A stretch of DNA of 64,000 nucleotides, from NCBI GenBank assembly GCA_024811115.1, contig JAKOGH010000851.1, positions 248,001 to 312,000 on the forward strand, in the 5' to 3' direction. A model generated the notes under the pieces. That model ran no database searches and was not told the origin of the DNA. It saw nothing but the letters and a program-made list of their open reading frames with translations. Of this stretch, positions 24,082-33,724 are shown piece by piece. Numbering within the stretch: the stretch's first letter is position 1; each line of letters starts with the position of its first letter. Position numbers and translations under genes: made by a program. This DNA is from Terana coerulea (taxonomy: Eukaryota; Basidiomycota; Agaricomycetes; Polyporales; Phanerochaetaceae).

Positions 24082-25715
24082 CTAGTCGTAGCGAGCATAT
24101 GGAGGTGGTAGGGTGCTGCCTGTGGCGGTCGTGCGCGCGGGGCTGACGGGACGGCGTCCGAATGCCCTCGCTATTCTACCCGTGACCCGCAGAGTCCCTC
24201 CGTCCCTCGCTACTCGCCTGCCTGTCTGCCTCTGCTCGAGGTCCTCGATCTGCGAGGTTCCGCCACCCTCTTCCGTAGTCCGACCCATGGGCGTTTCTGT
24301 AGTTGCCTCATCTACGGGCTGCGGCGGTGGAACCGGTCCTTGCGCAGTGGCTGCAGAGACTTGCCCCGCGGTGAGGAGGGACGAGTCGTATACCGCTTCA
24401 CGGCTTAGAGAGCTCTGAGTGTCAGGAACGACTGGGTGCACGTAGAACAGTTTATCCTGGCCCGCCTGGTTGATCGGGATAGCTTGCACGGAGTAAGAAA
24501 GCCCACTTCCGTCTGGCTGCAAACTTAGAGCTAAGCACACGCGACACAATCAGCGCATGCTTTAGGAAGAAGTGAGGAATGCTTAAACACCAACTTGCGC
24601 AAGTGCCTGATTTGGTCAGTGACCGTGTCGCGTCCTTCAGTTTCCATCGCGGGACAACGACCGCGACCACGAGGAGCGCGCAGACGACGGCGAGCGCAGT
24701 GACTGTTCCAAAATACACGGCACTCGATACGCCGTCATGCTGTACCACAATCCTGGGCGTCGTAGTGGTGACAACGGCAGGAGATGGTGTTTCCTGGACT
24801 AGTGGAAGGACCGTCAAGCCGGACTGCAGAGAAGGCGAAGGCGATGAGCCGGGGCTGGACGTATTGCCTGCGAGAATGATCGATATGGGCACGGTACACT
24901 AATTGGAGCATCCTACAAATACCGAGATGAATGCTCTAACTTGATCGCTGCGAGCTTGAGTGGTAGAGGAGCTTACCGTTGCGGTGCCTGTCGGTACACT
25001 TTGGCTATCTCTAGCTGCCAAAACCAAGACCATCCCCGTGATCGGCACTCCTGTCTTGGTGGAAAGAGGTGGGTATGGTGCAGCGAGGGTGTAGAGCCAC
25101 GGTGGGCATACTGCCCGAGCTACATTAACTTATAGTACAGACGCATTTGCTGTGAACAGATGGTTACCACAGCGTACTGTCAAATGTTGAGCGGAAATAG
25201 TGAAAGGCGTCCGAGCTAGTGCGGCGCTCTTTGATCCCTAGTATTTCGTTGATTCCTTGCGCAAATGTCCGGAGAGCAGCCTGAGAATGTGCGTTATTGG
25301 ACGATGATCCCAACCAGGTCTGCAACCTGCCATTTGAGAAGCTACTGCGAGCCCCTCACCAGGTGGAGGCCTGGGGCCAGTGCTGGCATACAGTTGGAAC
25401 GGCCAAGGCCCAAGTACGCTCCTGCGCGAGATATGGCGCATCGGATGGTGCGTCAGTAGACCCAGCCCGCAGTGCTCAGATTGCGGAATGACTCCCCGTG
25501 CCGGGAACACTAGCGTTTGGCAGATGTGGTTCACATGTCGCCCTCCGCATTACAGCGTCAGATTATCAAGTTCAGTCTGCAGATACAAAGCTAGTGAAGC
25601 CTGATACAGTACTCACAATGCCATAGATGTTGACTACGTTCACAGACATTGAGCGTAGAACCGTGGTGGATGCGACATCCACTTCACTGTGACTACGATC
25701 ACCGATAGCACCCAT
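24082..25715 (-). CDS. Single-pass membrane protein, unknown function; 5' part damaged or unresolved
   Basis: The C-terminal half is clear. A Ser/Thr/Pro-rich stalk (about 24790-24900) precedes a hydrophobic helix (VYFGTVTALAVVCALLVVAV) and a basic stop-transfer (PRWKLK). After an intron ending near 24531 there is a polar tail ending LPPPYARYD, with stop at 24082-24084. That tail carries PPPY, a PPxY motif, as in the unrelated receptor cluster at the right of the window. Coding-like blocks to the right (about 24970-25135, 25200-25350 and 25620-25745) look like earlier extracellular exons, with good donors such as GTAAGCTCC near 24977. Several junctions do not agree in phase, and the first exon is uncertain: an ATG at 25715 is the last possible start before the neighbouring F-box gene. 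Confidence 0.45.
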
Positions 25716-25927
25716 GGAACTGCCATACCGGAAGATGTCGAAGGTCTGCGAGTAGGAGCAAAATCAATAAATGCGATTCAATGATCGCTCGCCACAAATA
25801 GCTCTAGTCTTCCTGTGTACGACTGAAGATGTCCAATGCTTCATCGAACGTCACCTGCTCAGCGACCTCTCGCGCCCCTCCCAATGCCTGCAGCTCCCCC
25901 TCGCTGATGCTCTCCGACAACCACTCG

Positions 25928-27592
25928 CTATCGTCCGAGTCTGAGCTTCCCACAGGCGCGTCCGTATCCTCGTCCGACTCTGTCCCCGCTTCCCGTGCCG
26001 GCACCCATCGGCTCGTCCTCGTCGAAGCGGAACGCGGCCGGTGCGAGGGCGTACACGTTCCCCACGCCGCGCGTGTGCTCCCAGTGGCGGTCCGCCCGCG
26101 CGACGCTCTGCGCGCTCTCGACGATGCGCACGCCGAAGACGTCGTGCACGCACGGCGTGCCGCCGGGCGGGCGCGGCGGGAGGAGGTGCGGCAGGTCGAG
26201 CATGCTGCTGAGCCCGCTGTCGAGCAGCCGCACGGCGCGCCAGCCGGCGAGCGCGGCCTGCGCGATGCGCGCATCGTCGACCGACGCCCACACGTCGACG
26301 TGCGCGAGCGCGATGTCGCTGAGCCCCGCGTCGAGCACGTGCGTCTCGCCGACGAACGCGGGGAGCACGAGGTGCCGGAGCGCCGCCGCGGCGAGGAGGC
26401 GGCGCAGGGGCCCGAAGAGCCGCTCGGGGTCGGGCGTGTGCATGTAGGACACGGAGCGGCAGCCGAGGTCGAGGACGCGCAGGCGGCGCTGGGCGGCCAC
26501 GAAGGCGAAGAGGTGCTGCGGGAGCAGCCACAGCGCGATGAAGGGGCGCATGCGGATCTCCTCGAGCCGGGGCAGCGTCCACGAGCAGAACGGCTCAGCG
26601 GTGGCTTCACGGACAGTCTCGTCAGTGTAGGTGAGGACGATAACTCTGAGGGAAGGGAGAGTGATGCCGCTAGGGACAAGACTGTTGTTTGAATGTGGTA
26701 TGAAGATCGTGAGCGAAACTAAATCGCGGAGGAGGTTCAGGTGCGTGAGGATCTTGGGTTTGTGCACTCCGGGATGGTACGACTGAGTAGTCCACAGGTA
26801 TTCAAGCCGCTCCAGCTTTTGCAGCTTGGTGACCAGGCTGTTTGATGCGCCAATTGATTGACCAGGGCAGTCGGCACAGTCCACAGTAGAGGACAATGCA
26901 GCTCCAAGCGAGAGTGACCTCAGGAGTGGAGCGTAATCCAGTATGTGCGAAAGACTGTCCAGAGCAACCTCCCTGAAGCAGGGTGTAACCTCGCAGAAAA
27001 AGGTAATGCTCCGTATCATGGGTCCATAGTCGTCTGGGCCAGAGCCCACAGTCCGCCACAGTGCAGGTAGCTGTCCGACGCGTCGTATAACGATATCTTG
27101 GTAGAGGAGTGGCAGCACGACTTCGCGCCACTGTTTGCAGACCATGACGAGAGCCCTCTTCGTGCGCACTTCGCGACACCATGGCGAGTCCCGTCCACCG
27201 CTCAGAGAGGGGTTCAAAAAGCCTTGAGGAGGAAATATAGATTCAAACACGAGGCGAAGGGCAATAGAATGAATCGGTTTGTGCGGAGGGCGGAGACGAT
27301 TTATGGACTCTGCGAGGAATTCCTCTCGTCGTAGCGAAGCCTGAAACTCGTTAGAGCGGCTACACGGAACTTCGAGGATACTCACCACTTCGTGTGCAAT
27401 TGCAGCCTCATACATATTTCGCATATCCCGCTCCTGTGCCTCTCGCTCCTTCAATTGCAGTCGCAATCGCTTGAGCTCTTGAACGGCCTCCTGGTGCGTG
27501 AGCTCGTCATCTGCATTGTCTCCTAAAGGGCGGGAGGGTGATCCTTTGGAGGGTTGACCGCCTTCCGTTTCGACGTCCATGTCTTCATACAT
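25928..27592 (-). CDS. F-box-type protein with N-terminal coiled coil
   Basis: Two exons, 27386-27592 and 25928-27340. The intron is 45 bases (GTGAGT...TCTAACG...TTTCAG) and has no stop in frame, so it could be missed by simple ORF calling. The start is the ATG at 27592 (MYEDMDVETEGG); the longer frame above it begins with a non-ATG codon. A coiled coil (QEAVQELKRLRLQLKEREAQ) precedes an F-box-like region (ALRLVFESIFPP...ALVMVCKQWREVVLPLLYQD) and leucine-rich segments. The C-terminal 150 residues are very alanine/arginine-rich (GC-rich DNA, 26000-26450). An acidic tail (SDEDTDAP, SDSDDSEWLSES) ending at 25804 lies in another frame directly after residue GAGTG. The true protein may continue there if one base is wrong near 25990. 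Confidence 0.65.
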   Translation of the reverse strand: MYEDMDVETEGGQPSKGSPSRPLGDNADDELTHQEAVQELKRLRLQLKEREAQERDMRNMYEAAIAHEVVSILEVPCSRSNEFQASLRREEFLAESINRLRPPHKPIHSIALRLVFESIFPPQGFLNPSLSGGRDSPWCREVRTKRALVMVCKQWREVVLPLLYQDIVIRRVGQLPALWRTVGSGPDDYGPMIRSITFFCEVTPCFREVALDSLSHILDYAPLLRSLSLGAALSSTVDCADCPGQSIGASNSLVTKLQKLERLEYLWTTQSYHPGVHKPKILTHLNLLRDLVSLTIFIPHSNNSLVPSGITLPSLRVIVLTYTDETVREATAEPFCSWTLPRLEEIRMRPFIALWLLPQHLFAFVAAQRRLRVLDLGCRSVSYMHTPDPERLFGPLRRLLAAAALRHLVLPAFVGETHVLDAGLSDIALAHVDVWASVDDARIAQAALAGWRAVRLLDSGLSSMLDLPHLLPPRPPGGTPCVHDVFGVRIVESAQSVARADRHWEHTRGVGNVYALAPAAFRFDEDEPMGAGTGSGDRVGRGYGRACGKLRLGR

Positions 27593-28422
27593 GTTAGGGG
27601 CGGCCGAGCCTAGGGCTCGTCCAAACAAGCGCGTGAGGGTAACTGGGCTCGGAGGGCGGACATGTAATCAAGACTTTATACATCAAAGTCAGCGAGTCCA
27701 GCCCAGCGTGCGCTGAGCTGCAGCAGAATTGAGGACAAAGAAAGTCGGGGTGGCAGCCAGACGTAGTCATGTATAGCAGTGGTTGTTGTCACGTGGGGTG
27801 ATTTCGCCTACTGGCTCGCCTCGCTGGACTTGTCCGTTCCTTCTTCTTTCTCCTCCATGTCGCTTTCGCGCTCTCCGCCGTCGTCACCATGGCTCTGCAG
27901 GTCAAGACCACGTCAAGGCTAGTCAAGGCTGGTCAAGGTTGCCCATACCGGCCGCGCACCCACGCAGCAGGAGTTGGGTCAGGTGGACCGGCCCCGGTCG
28001 CCTGATTGGTCCGTCTGCTGTGCAGAGCGATGACACTCGAATGTTAGAATGGCCCCAGCTTAGGGCCCTTAAGGGGAGTACGTAGCGCTCACATCCTCTG
28101 CTGCTGACTGAGACTCATCGCTCTCTGTCCAGCTTTCTGCCCTCGACGTAACTCGGTGCCGTCCTGCACAGCGCCACGCAGCCCGACCGATGGGCTCGGC
28201 CTACTGAGACTCGCACGTCCAAAACCGCATCCCTGCACCTCCCACCTGCACCTCCATTCCCACCCAAAGCCACGACTCAGAGCTCAGTCTTTCTGTCTAG
28301 CTCGCAGCATTTCTCCGTTGTAATAAAAGAGCGTTCTGCACCGACCAAGTTCCCCTTCCTTTGAACCCCCACCACGCACACTTGAAGCTCTGGAAGCGAC
28401 TGAGCCCGAGCCTCTGACAATC
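27593..28422. promoter_or_regulatory. Divergent intergenic region between the F-box and SH3 genes
   Basis: This 830-base interval must hold both promoters. It contains four near-copies of 'GTCAAGG' spaced about 10 bases at 27901-27942. Pyrimidine-rich stretches follow towards the SH3 gene (28100-28330), as is common upstream of basidiomycete starts. I recognise no other gene. Confidence 0.4.
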
Positions 28423-29412
28423 ATGTTCTCGCAGATCGCGAACGTGCTCTTCACGGAGCGCGATGACAACACTTGGGATTCCTCCACCCTCTTCCGCAAG
28501 GAAACACCCTCGCCACAGTCGTCCCAGCCGCTGCCAATCCCGGCCGGCCATTCGAGCCACAGCATCAGGAAGGCCGACGATCACGACCTCACCCTTGATC
28601 TCGCCGTCGCCTCGCCGTCCTTCGACCCGTCCCAGCTGTCGTGGTCGGCCGCGGCCCAGGACGCCGCGGAGGGCGTGCACTACGTCCGCGAGAAGTTCCC
28701 GAGCGAGGGCACGACGTACCTCTCGCAGCCGTTCCGGCGGGAGCCCATCTCCGTCGACGCGGGCGACCGGGTGCTCATCGTCGACGACGTGTCCGAGTAC
28801 GCCGTGCGCGTGCGCCTACTGAAGAACGGCGACGTCGGCATCATCCCCGCGTGGACCGTCGAAGAGCCGTTGGAGCGGCTGGCGAGACTGAACATGGAGT
28901 TCAACGAGATTGTGAGTCGCCCACTGGCAGCACCTGCCGCCTGCGTCCGCTCAACTGCACTACAGGTGACCTCGCCCGCGCCCGACCATCCACAGTTCGG
29001 CTCTATAACGACACTGCCCAACACTAGCTTCTTGTTTACTCCTGCCAGCGCGAGCCCATTCGCCCCCGGCTCGCCGCCCTCGGACGAGGAGATGGACGCA
29101 GACCTGCCCGTCACGCCGACGACGCCGGCGAACGTCCCGCCCAAACTGTACCGGCGCGAGCTGCCCCGCAAGGTCGAGTTCGCCGAGCTGCAGCAACGGA
29201 CGATATTCCGTTACCCGGCACACCACCTCGCGGAAAAGGAGCCGAACGCGGAGGATTGGTGGTGGGACGGCTGGGAGGAGCCTGAGGAGTTGGAGGAGTA
29301 CGAGGAGTGCGCGGATGACGAAGATGTGAATCCATTTGAGGACTATGCGGAAGACGATGAAGAGCGGTCTGGAAGACCTCGGATACGCCGTCAAGAGGTA
29401 TACATCGCATGA
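28423..29412 (+). CDS. SH3-domain protein (possibly Tea4/Bud14-type)
   Basis: Two exons, 28423-28911 and 28966-29412, give 311 residues. The intron is 54 bases with donor GTGAGT and acceptor CTACAG and no in-frame stop, so a naive reading adds 18 false residues. Residues about 95-150 form an SH3-like domain (FPSEGTTYLSQPF, ISVDAGDRVLIVDD, YAVRVRLLKNGDVGIIPAW), with the Gly-Ile-Ile-Pro strand typical of the fold. It is followed by Ser/Pro linkers, a hydrophobic-basic block and a strongly acidic tail (EEPEELEEYEE...DDEERS). Fungal proteins with a central SH3 preceded by a KFPxEGT-like sequence include polarity factors that recruit formins and PP1. I am sure of the SH3 fold but not of the family. 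Splicing after RRQE (29398) to a further exon cannot be excluded. Confidence 0.65.
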   Translation: MFSQIANVLFTERDDNTWDSSTLFRKETPSPQSSQPLPIPAGHSSHSIRKADDHDLTLDLAVASPSFDPSQLSWSAAAQDAAEGVHYVREKFPSEGTTYLSQPFRREPISVDAGDRVLIVDDVSEYAVRVRLLKNGDVGIIPAWTVEEPLERLARLNMEFNEIVSRPLAAPAACVRSTALQVTSPAPDHPQFGSITTLPNTSFLFTPASASPFAPGSPPSDEEMDADLPVTPTTPANVPPKLYRRELPRKVEFAELQQRTIFRYPAHHLAEKEPNAEDWWWDGWEEPEELEEYEECADDEDVNPFEDYAEDDEERSGRPRIRRQEVYIA

Positions 29413-29808
29413 CATCAAACCAGTGGGTCTGTTCCGCCGTCATGTCCGCACGACCATCAGCACTGACCCCAGCATTCACCGTAGTTTCGCAGTTATTTAT
29501 GACATTCATGCAAGTGACATAGCTTTCTATAGCCCTGTATACGACGATGACAGTGATATGTATCTATGTAGGAAGATGCACCCTGGACTATACGTTCTGT
29601 AATATATGATTTCGTGCGTCCCGCCTGTACCGATTGAGCCCCTTGTAGCCTTAATGAAGATTTGTTGAATCAAACCTCCTCGTCGATTACTGGAGCCAAG
29701 GTTAGCCAAGGTGATGCTCACCAAGCTTCGGTCGGGGATCCAGCCTCATGATAGTCTGGCGTTGATTACGTGAGCGACTAGTGCAGTTCGTTCCAACTGG
29801 GTGAGTAC

Positions 29809-30622
29809 CAGACTCCTAAAACCTGTCGCTCGATGGACGAAGCAGAGCTGCTTTATCCCGCCCGATTTTTTATTTTTCTGAATATAATATATTTTGTCAT
29901 CATGCTTAGTCCGGCTTACCTAATTGCAACGCTTGCTCGTCCATGAGCGACTGGCTCAAACCATTTAACGCCCGTCCGGCAGCCTTCGGCAACAGCAACC
30001 TCTGAAGTGTCTGAGTTTCAATCCTAGCACATCTATCGGAACCGTCCTGGAACACGTCCTCTTACGTGAACGTTGGGTGTAGGTGTGTGTGTTTATGTCC
30101 TCTGTGGCTTTGCAATGTGAGCTGATACATCTAGAGACATGAGATATATCTGCTTCGCTGTGCTGTGGTGGGGATGGGCTTTTCAGAGGTTCAGCGCTCA
30201 GCGATGGCAATGGTCGTGCCGCCTGCCATCTTGGCGCCCGGCCTCGCACTCAGAGAACATACCTCATACTTACACAGACCACGCAGAGACCTTGCATAGA
30301 TGTTGGAGCAGCTTGTTGGTATTATGTTGTGCAGTATGCAAGAGAAAATCGTGGATCTCATTGCGGGACGTACAGTGGCTCGTGCTCGGACGGCCTTATT
30401 ACTAAATATTACATTTCAAGCTCAGACACTTCAGAGGTTGCTGTTGCCGAAGGCTGCCGGACGGGCGTTAAATGTTTTGAGCCAGTCGCTCATGGACGAG
30501 CAAGCGTTGCAATTAGGTAAGCCAGACTAAGCATGATGACAAAATATATTATATTCAGAAAAAAATCGGGCGGGATAAAGCAGCTCTGCTTCGTCCATCG
30601 AGCGACAGGTTTTAGGAGTCTG
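29809..30622. mobile_element. Non-autonomous Mutator-like element with about 205-base terminal inverted repeats and 9-base target duplication
   Basis: The left arm 29809-30015 and right arm 30421-30622 are inverted copies. They differ only by one small indel in a T-run and two substitutions. The direct repeat GGTGAGTAC lies immediately outside both ends (29800-29808 and 30623-30631). Long terminal inverted repeats plus a 9-base target duplication are the signature of Mutator-like elements. The 405-base interior has no transposase. One plus-strand frame (30300-30530) runs from the interior into the right arm without a stop but has no recognisable domain. Near-perfect arms and an intact duplication suggest recent insertion. 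Confidence 0.85.
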
Positions 30623-30631
30623 GGTGAGTAC

Positions 30632-31616
30632 TAGCGCCAGCGTTGCACTGCCCGAACTATACGGACCTAATACAGTACAGCCAGTCCCACGTACTCTCCA
30701 GAGCCTCTTATATGTGGGGAGCTGATGCTACCTAAGCGACCTCCGTGCCCTTGACGCAGTTCAGACTCTGGGGCCAGCAGTTCTTCCTCCCGCCCGCCCA
30801 GAGTGTTCAAGGCAGGAGCGAGCGACATGCTGCGAGGCGCAAGAGCACACATTCTCCGTTGTCTGAGGTTCGCGTCGGCACAGCTACAGACACGGCCGGC
30901 AGCAGTGCCTCCGAAGAATGCGGCGGCCTAGTAGCAGAGCAGACATGTTTTGCTAGCTTCACACAGGAATAATAACATAATGAACCAGGTGATGGCACTC
31001 AAGATGTACGCTCTTGCCAGCTTGCTTCAGTAACGTACATGTTTTGATCGCCAGCTTTCTACGCATGAAGAAACACCGCGCTTGAATTGCGTGAAAGCGA
31101 GTGCTGATCACTGTATCCGCGGCCGAAGAAAATGCAGCCCAGGTCTGCTGCCAGCACCCCTGTATTCCGCCGAGCTTTTCTACCCTTTGTTATTCTTCCT
31201 TTTAGTACACATCAAGAGCAAATAAGCATAGTGTGTTAACAAGATATATGTAGTGAAGCCCGTGGCCGGCACGTAAGAACGGAGGTAAGCAGGATGCCGT
31301 GAACTGCCAGTGCGAGGCTGCGAAGTGCGCTCCGGGCGGAATGTCCGGGACGGTCACGTGGGATGACGTCGCGCGTGCCGCCGCGCGCCTCGCGCCTCGC
31401 TTCGAGCAGCGCGCCTCGGCTCGGAGGAGACGGCGAGGGCGAGCATACAGGACGGCCGTGTGGGAGCGAGCGCTGATGTCATGCCCCGCGGCCGACACCT
31501 CTCTATACTTGTCATCGCCCACCGCATATAACCCAACGTACGCAACCGCGAGCTGCACAAGTTCCCGCTTTCCCCCTCCATCTCCATCTCGGCGCAGGCT
31601 GAGCACACGACCCGCC
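30632..31616. other. Intergenic and promoter region of the phosphate carrier gene
   Basis: No gene is recognised. The last 300 bases are GC-rich (31320-31500) and then pyrimidine-rich (31560-31600) just before the ATG at 31617, consistent with promoter and leader. Confidence 0.45.
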
Positions 31617-33002
31617 ATGACTTCGCAAGCCGAGCCGCAGAAACCGACGAACCATCCGTTCGTCGTGCCGCAGTTTACGGGCAAGGACTACACCTCCTTC
31701 TTCCTCGCAGGTGCGCACGCCCAGAGACCTGGCTGCGACCCGGTTGCTGACAGGGAAACTCGAACATAGGCGCACTATGTTGCACGTATGTTTCAGGCCT
31801 CGTCATTCAGGTCTCGGTCTGACCAGCTGTCCTCGCCAGGATCACGCATGGCGGCATGACGCGTGCGTATCTGTTCCGCTCAACGCATATACCCCACTCA
31901 CCGTCCCCCAGCCATCGACGTCGTCAAGACCCGCATCCAAGTCGATCCCGCCTACAAGAAGCACAACCTCCTCACCGGCGCGCGCTACGTGATCGCCAAC
32001 GAGGGCCCCTCTGGGCTGCTGACGGGCTTCGGGCCCACCGCGGTCGGCTACCTCGTCCAGGGCGGCGCGAAGTTCGCGGGGTACGAGTTCTGGAAGAAGC
32101 AGTTCACGCAGCTGGCGGGCGACCAGGAGAGCGCGGTCAAGTACCGCACGGCGATATACCTCGGCGCGTCGAGCGTGGCGGAGTGCGTGATACTTTGTGC
32201 TCTCCACACAATGTGTGCTTACGTGCACTGGCAGGTTCTTTGCGGACATCCTGCTCACGCCCCTTGAAGCGACGCGCATCCGGCTCGTTTCCCAGAAGGG
32301 CTACGCCTCGGGCCTCGTCACGGGCTTCACCCGGCTGGCGAGCGAGGAGGGCGTGCGTGGGCTGTACGCCGGCTTCCTGCCCATTCTGTGCAAGTGTGTG
32401 CCCTGCCTCCCCCTTTCTCTCCCAAGAATACCTCTGATAATATCGACCACTGGGCCTGTGTAGACAGATCCCGTACGCGATCGGCCAGTTCACGGTGAAT
32501 GAGTTCTGCCACGAGCTCGCGTTCCGCAACATGTCCGAGGAGACGCGCCGCAACCTCAGCGCGACGGGCAAGTTCAGCATCAGCCTCGGGAGCGGCATCA
32601 TCGCCGGCTTCGCCGCCGCCATCCTCAGCCAGGTGCGCTCTGTCTCTCCACAAACACACACGCCGCAGTGCATCTCACGGCGCGCGCATGCACAGCCCGC
32701 GGACACACTGCTCTCGCAGATCAACAAGGGGCACGGCCCGACGGGGTCGATGCCGCACCGGCTCGCGGTGCTCGCGCGCGAGGCGGGGCGTGCGCGGCCT
32801 CTTTGCGGGGCTCGGCCCCGGATGGTCATGACCGCCGGGCTCGTCTCCGGCCAGTTCCTGATGTACGGCGCGATCAAGGACGGTGCGTGCCTTCGCTTGT
32901 TCTCGCTGCGCGTGCGTCGCGCTGACGTGTGGACTTGTGTGTTTCTTGCGGGGTGCAGCGCTGGGCGCGCCGCCTGGCTTGGAGATCCACAAGGAGGAGT
33001 AA
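31617..33002 (+). CDS. MIR1: Mitochondrial phosphate carrier
   Basis: Eight exons: 31617-31710, 31770-31785, 31840-31862, 31912-32182, 32235-32393, 32464-32632, 32696-32882 and 32959-33002. They total 963 bases (320 residues) and all junctions are in phase. Carrier-family signatures PxD/ExxK/R appear three times as [20 protein letters not shown] and PADTLLSQI, each at the end of an odd-numbered helix. The first repeat ([17 protein letters not shown]...[25 protein letters not shown]) is characteristic of the phosphate carrier, which imports inorganic phosphate into the mitochondrial matrix for ATP synthesis. In exon 7 residues [17 protein letters not shown] replace the expected [10 protein letters not shown] between two in-frame conserved blocks. 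One extra G at 32785-32788 and one missing C at 32816-32819 would explain it. Exons of 16 and 23 bases are unusually short. Confidence 0.9.
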
Positions 33003-33724
33003 AGGCGGTGGCGGGATGTAAGGGTGTGCTGAATACCGTAGATGTAGACGTATGGATGTCGAATAGTGTTGTATCGGTCTGGTCTCGGACGGACAATATT
33101 GTAAATCTAGAACTATTTACGTTCCCACTTCTTGTAATACATATGTACGTTCTCGCTCCACGCCAAAGGAGGAAATCCGCCGAGGTCCCAGAGGTGAAAA
33201 GCGACACCGTACACGGTACAGTGTAGTACATTATAAGTGTGGTAACACAACAAATGGTGGCGTCGTGCGGAATAGAGAACGTTGCCGTTGTGGCGTAACG
33301 GCGCATCAGATGCGCCCTCCCTTTCAGTCAATGCACAAGCGCGTAGTCAAACCTTGACCAGAGCAACCGCGTCCGCTCCCTGGACATGCATTTGTTGCCC
33401 GTGTCAAGTGCAGCAAACTGTGGGATAGTCAAAGATAGGTGTGGCGTCGCAGCATCTGTGAAAGTACGCCCAAGCGTTGCTTGCACATTGACAGGGAGAG
33501 GAGCGCCTGATGTCGTCCACCTCAGCGTGGGTGAAATGGCGGACCCGTAAGCCAAACATTGCTGCGACAAATCACAGATCCTTTGAGATAAGCTCACGCG
33601 GTGAACCGAGGTAACGGGCGGGGAAAGGGAGGTATTCGAATACAGATATGTTGCGGATCTACGTATGGTACATTAAACGAGCATAATACTGTACACCAGC
33701 CGCCGACCACGCACCCCGCCCACG
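33003..33724. other. Convergent intergenic region
   Basis: This lies between the 3' ends of the phosphate carrier (+) and NCA2 (-). It should contain both polyadenylation regions. I see no gene in it. Confidence 0.5.

Noticed and set aside
25829..26692. 287-residue plus-strand frame opposite the F-box gene
   Set aside because: It is a GC-rich antisense shadow; composition is Arg/Glu/His-rich with no domain, while the minus strand has leucine-rich repeats.
32137..33306. 389-residue minus-strand frame
   Set aside because: It is antisense to the phosphate carrier exons and introns, whose splice chain and family motifs are unambiguous.
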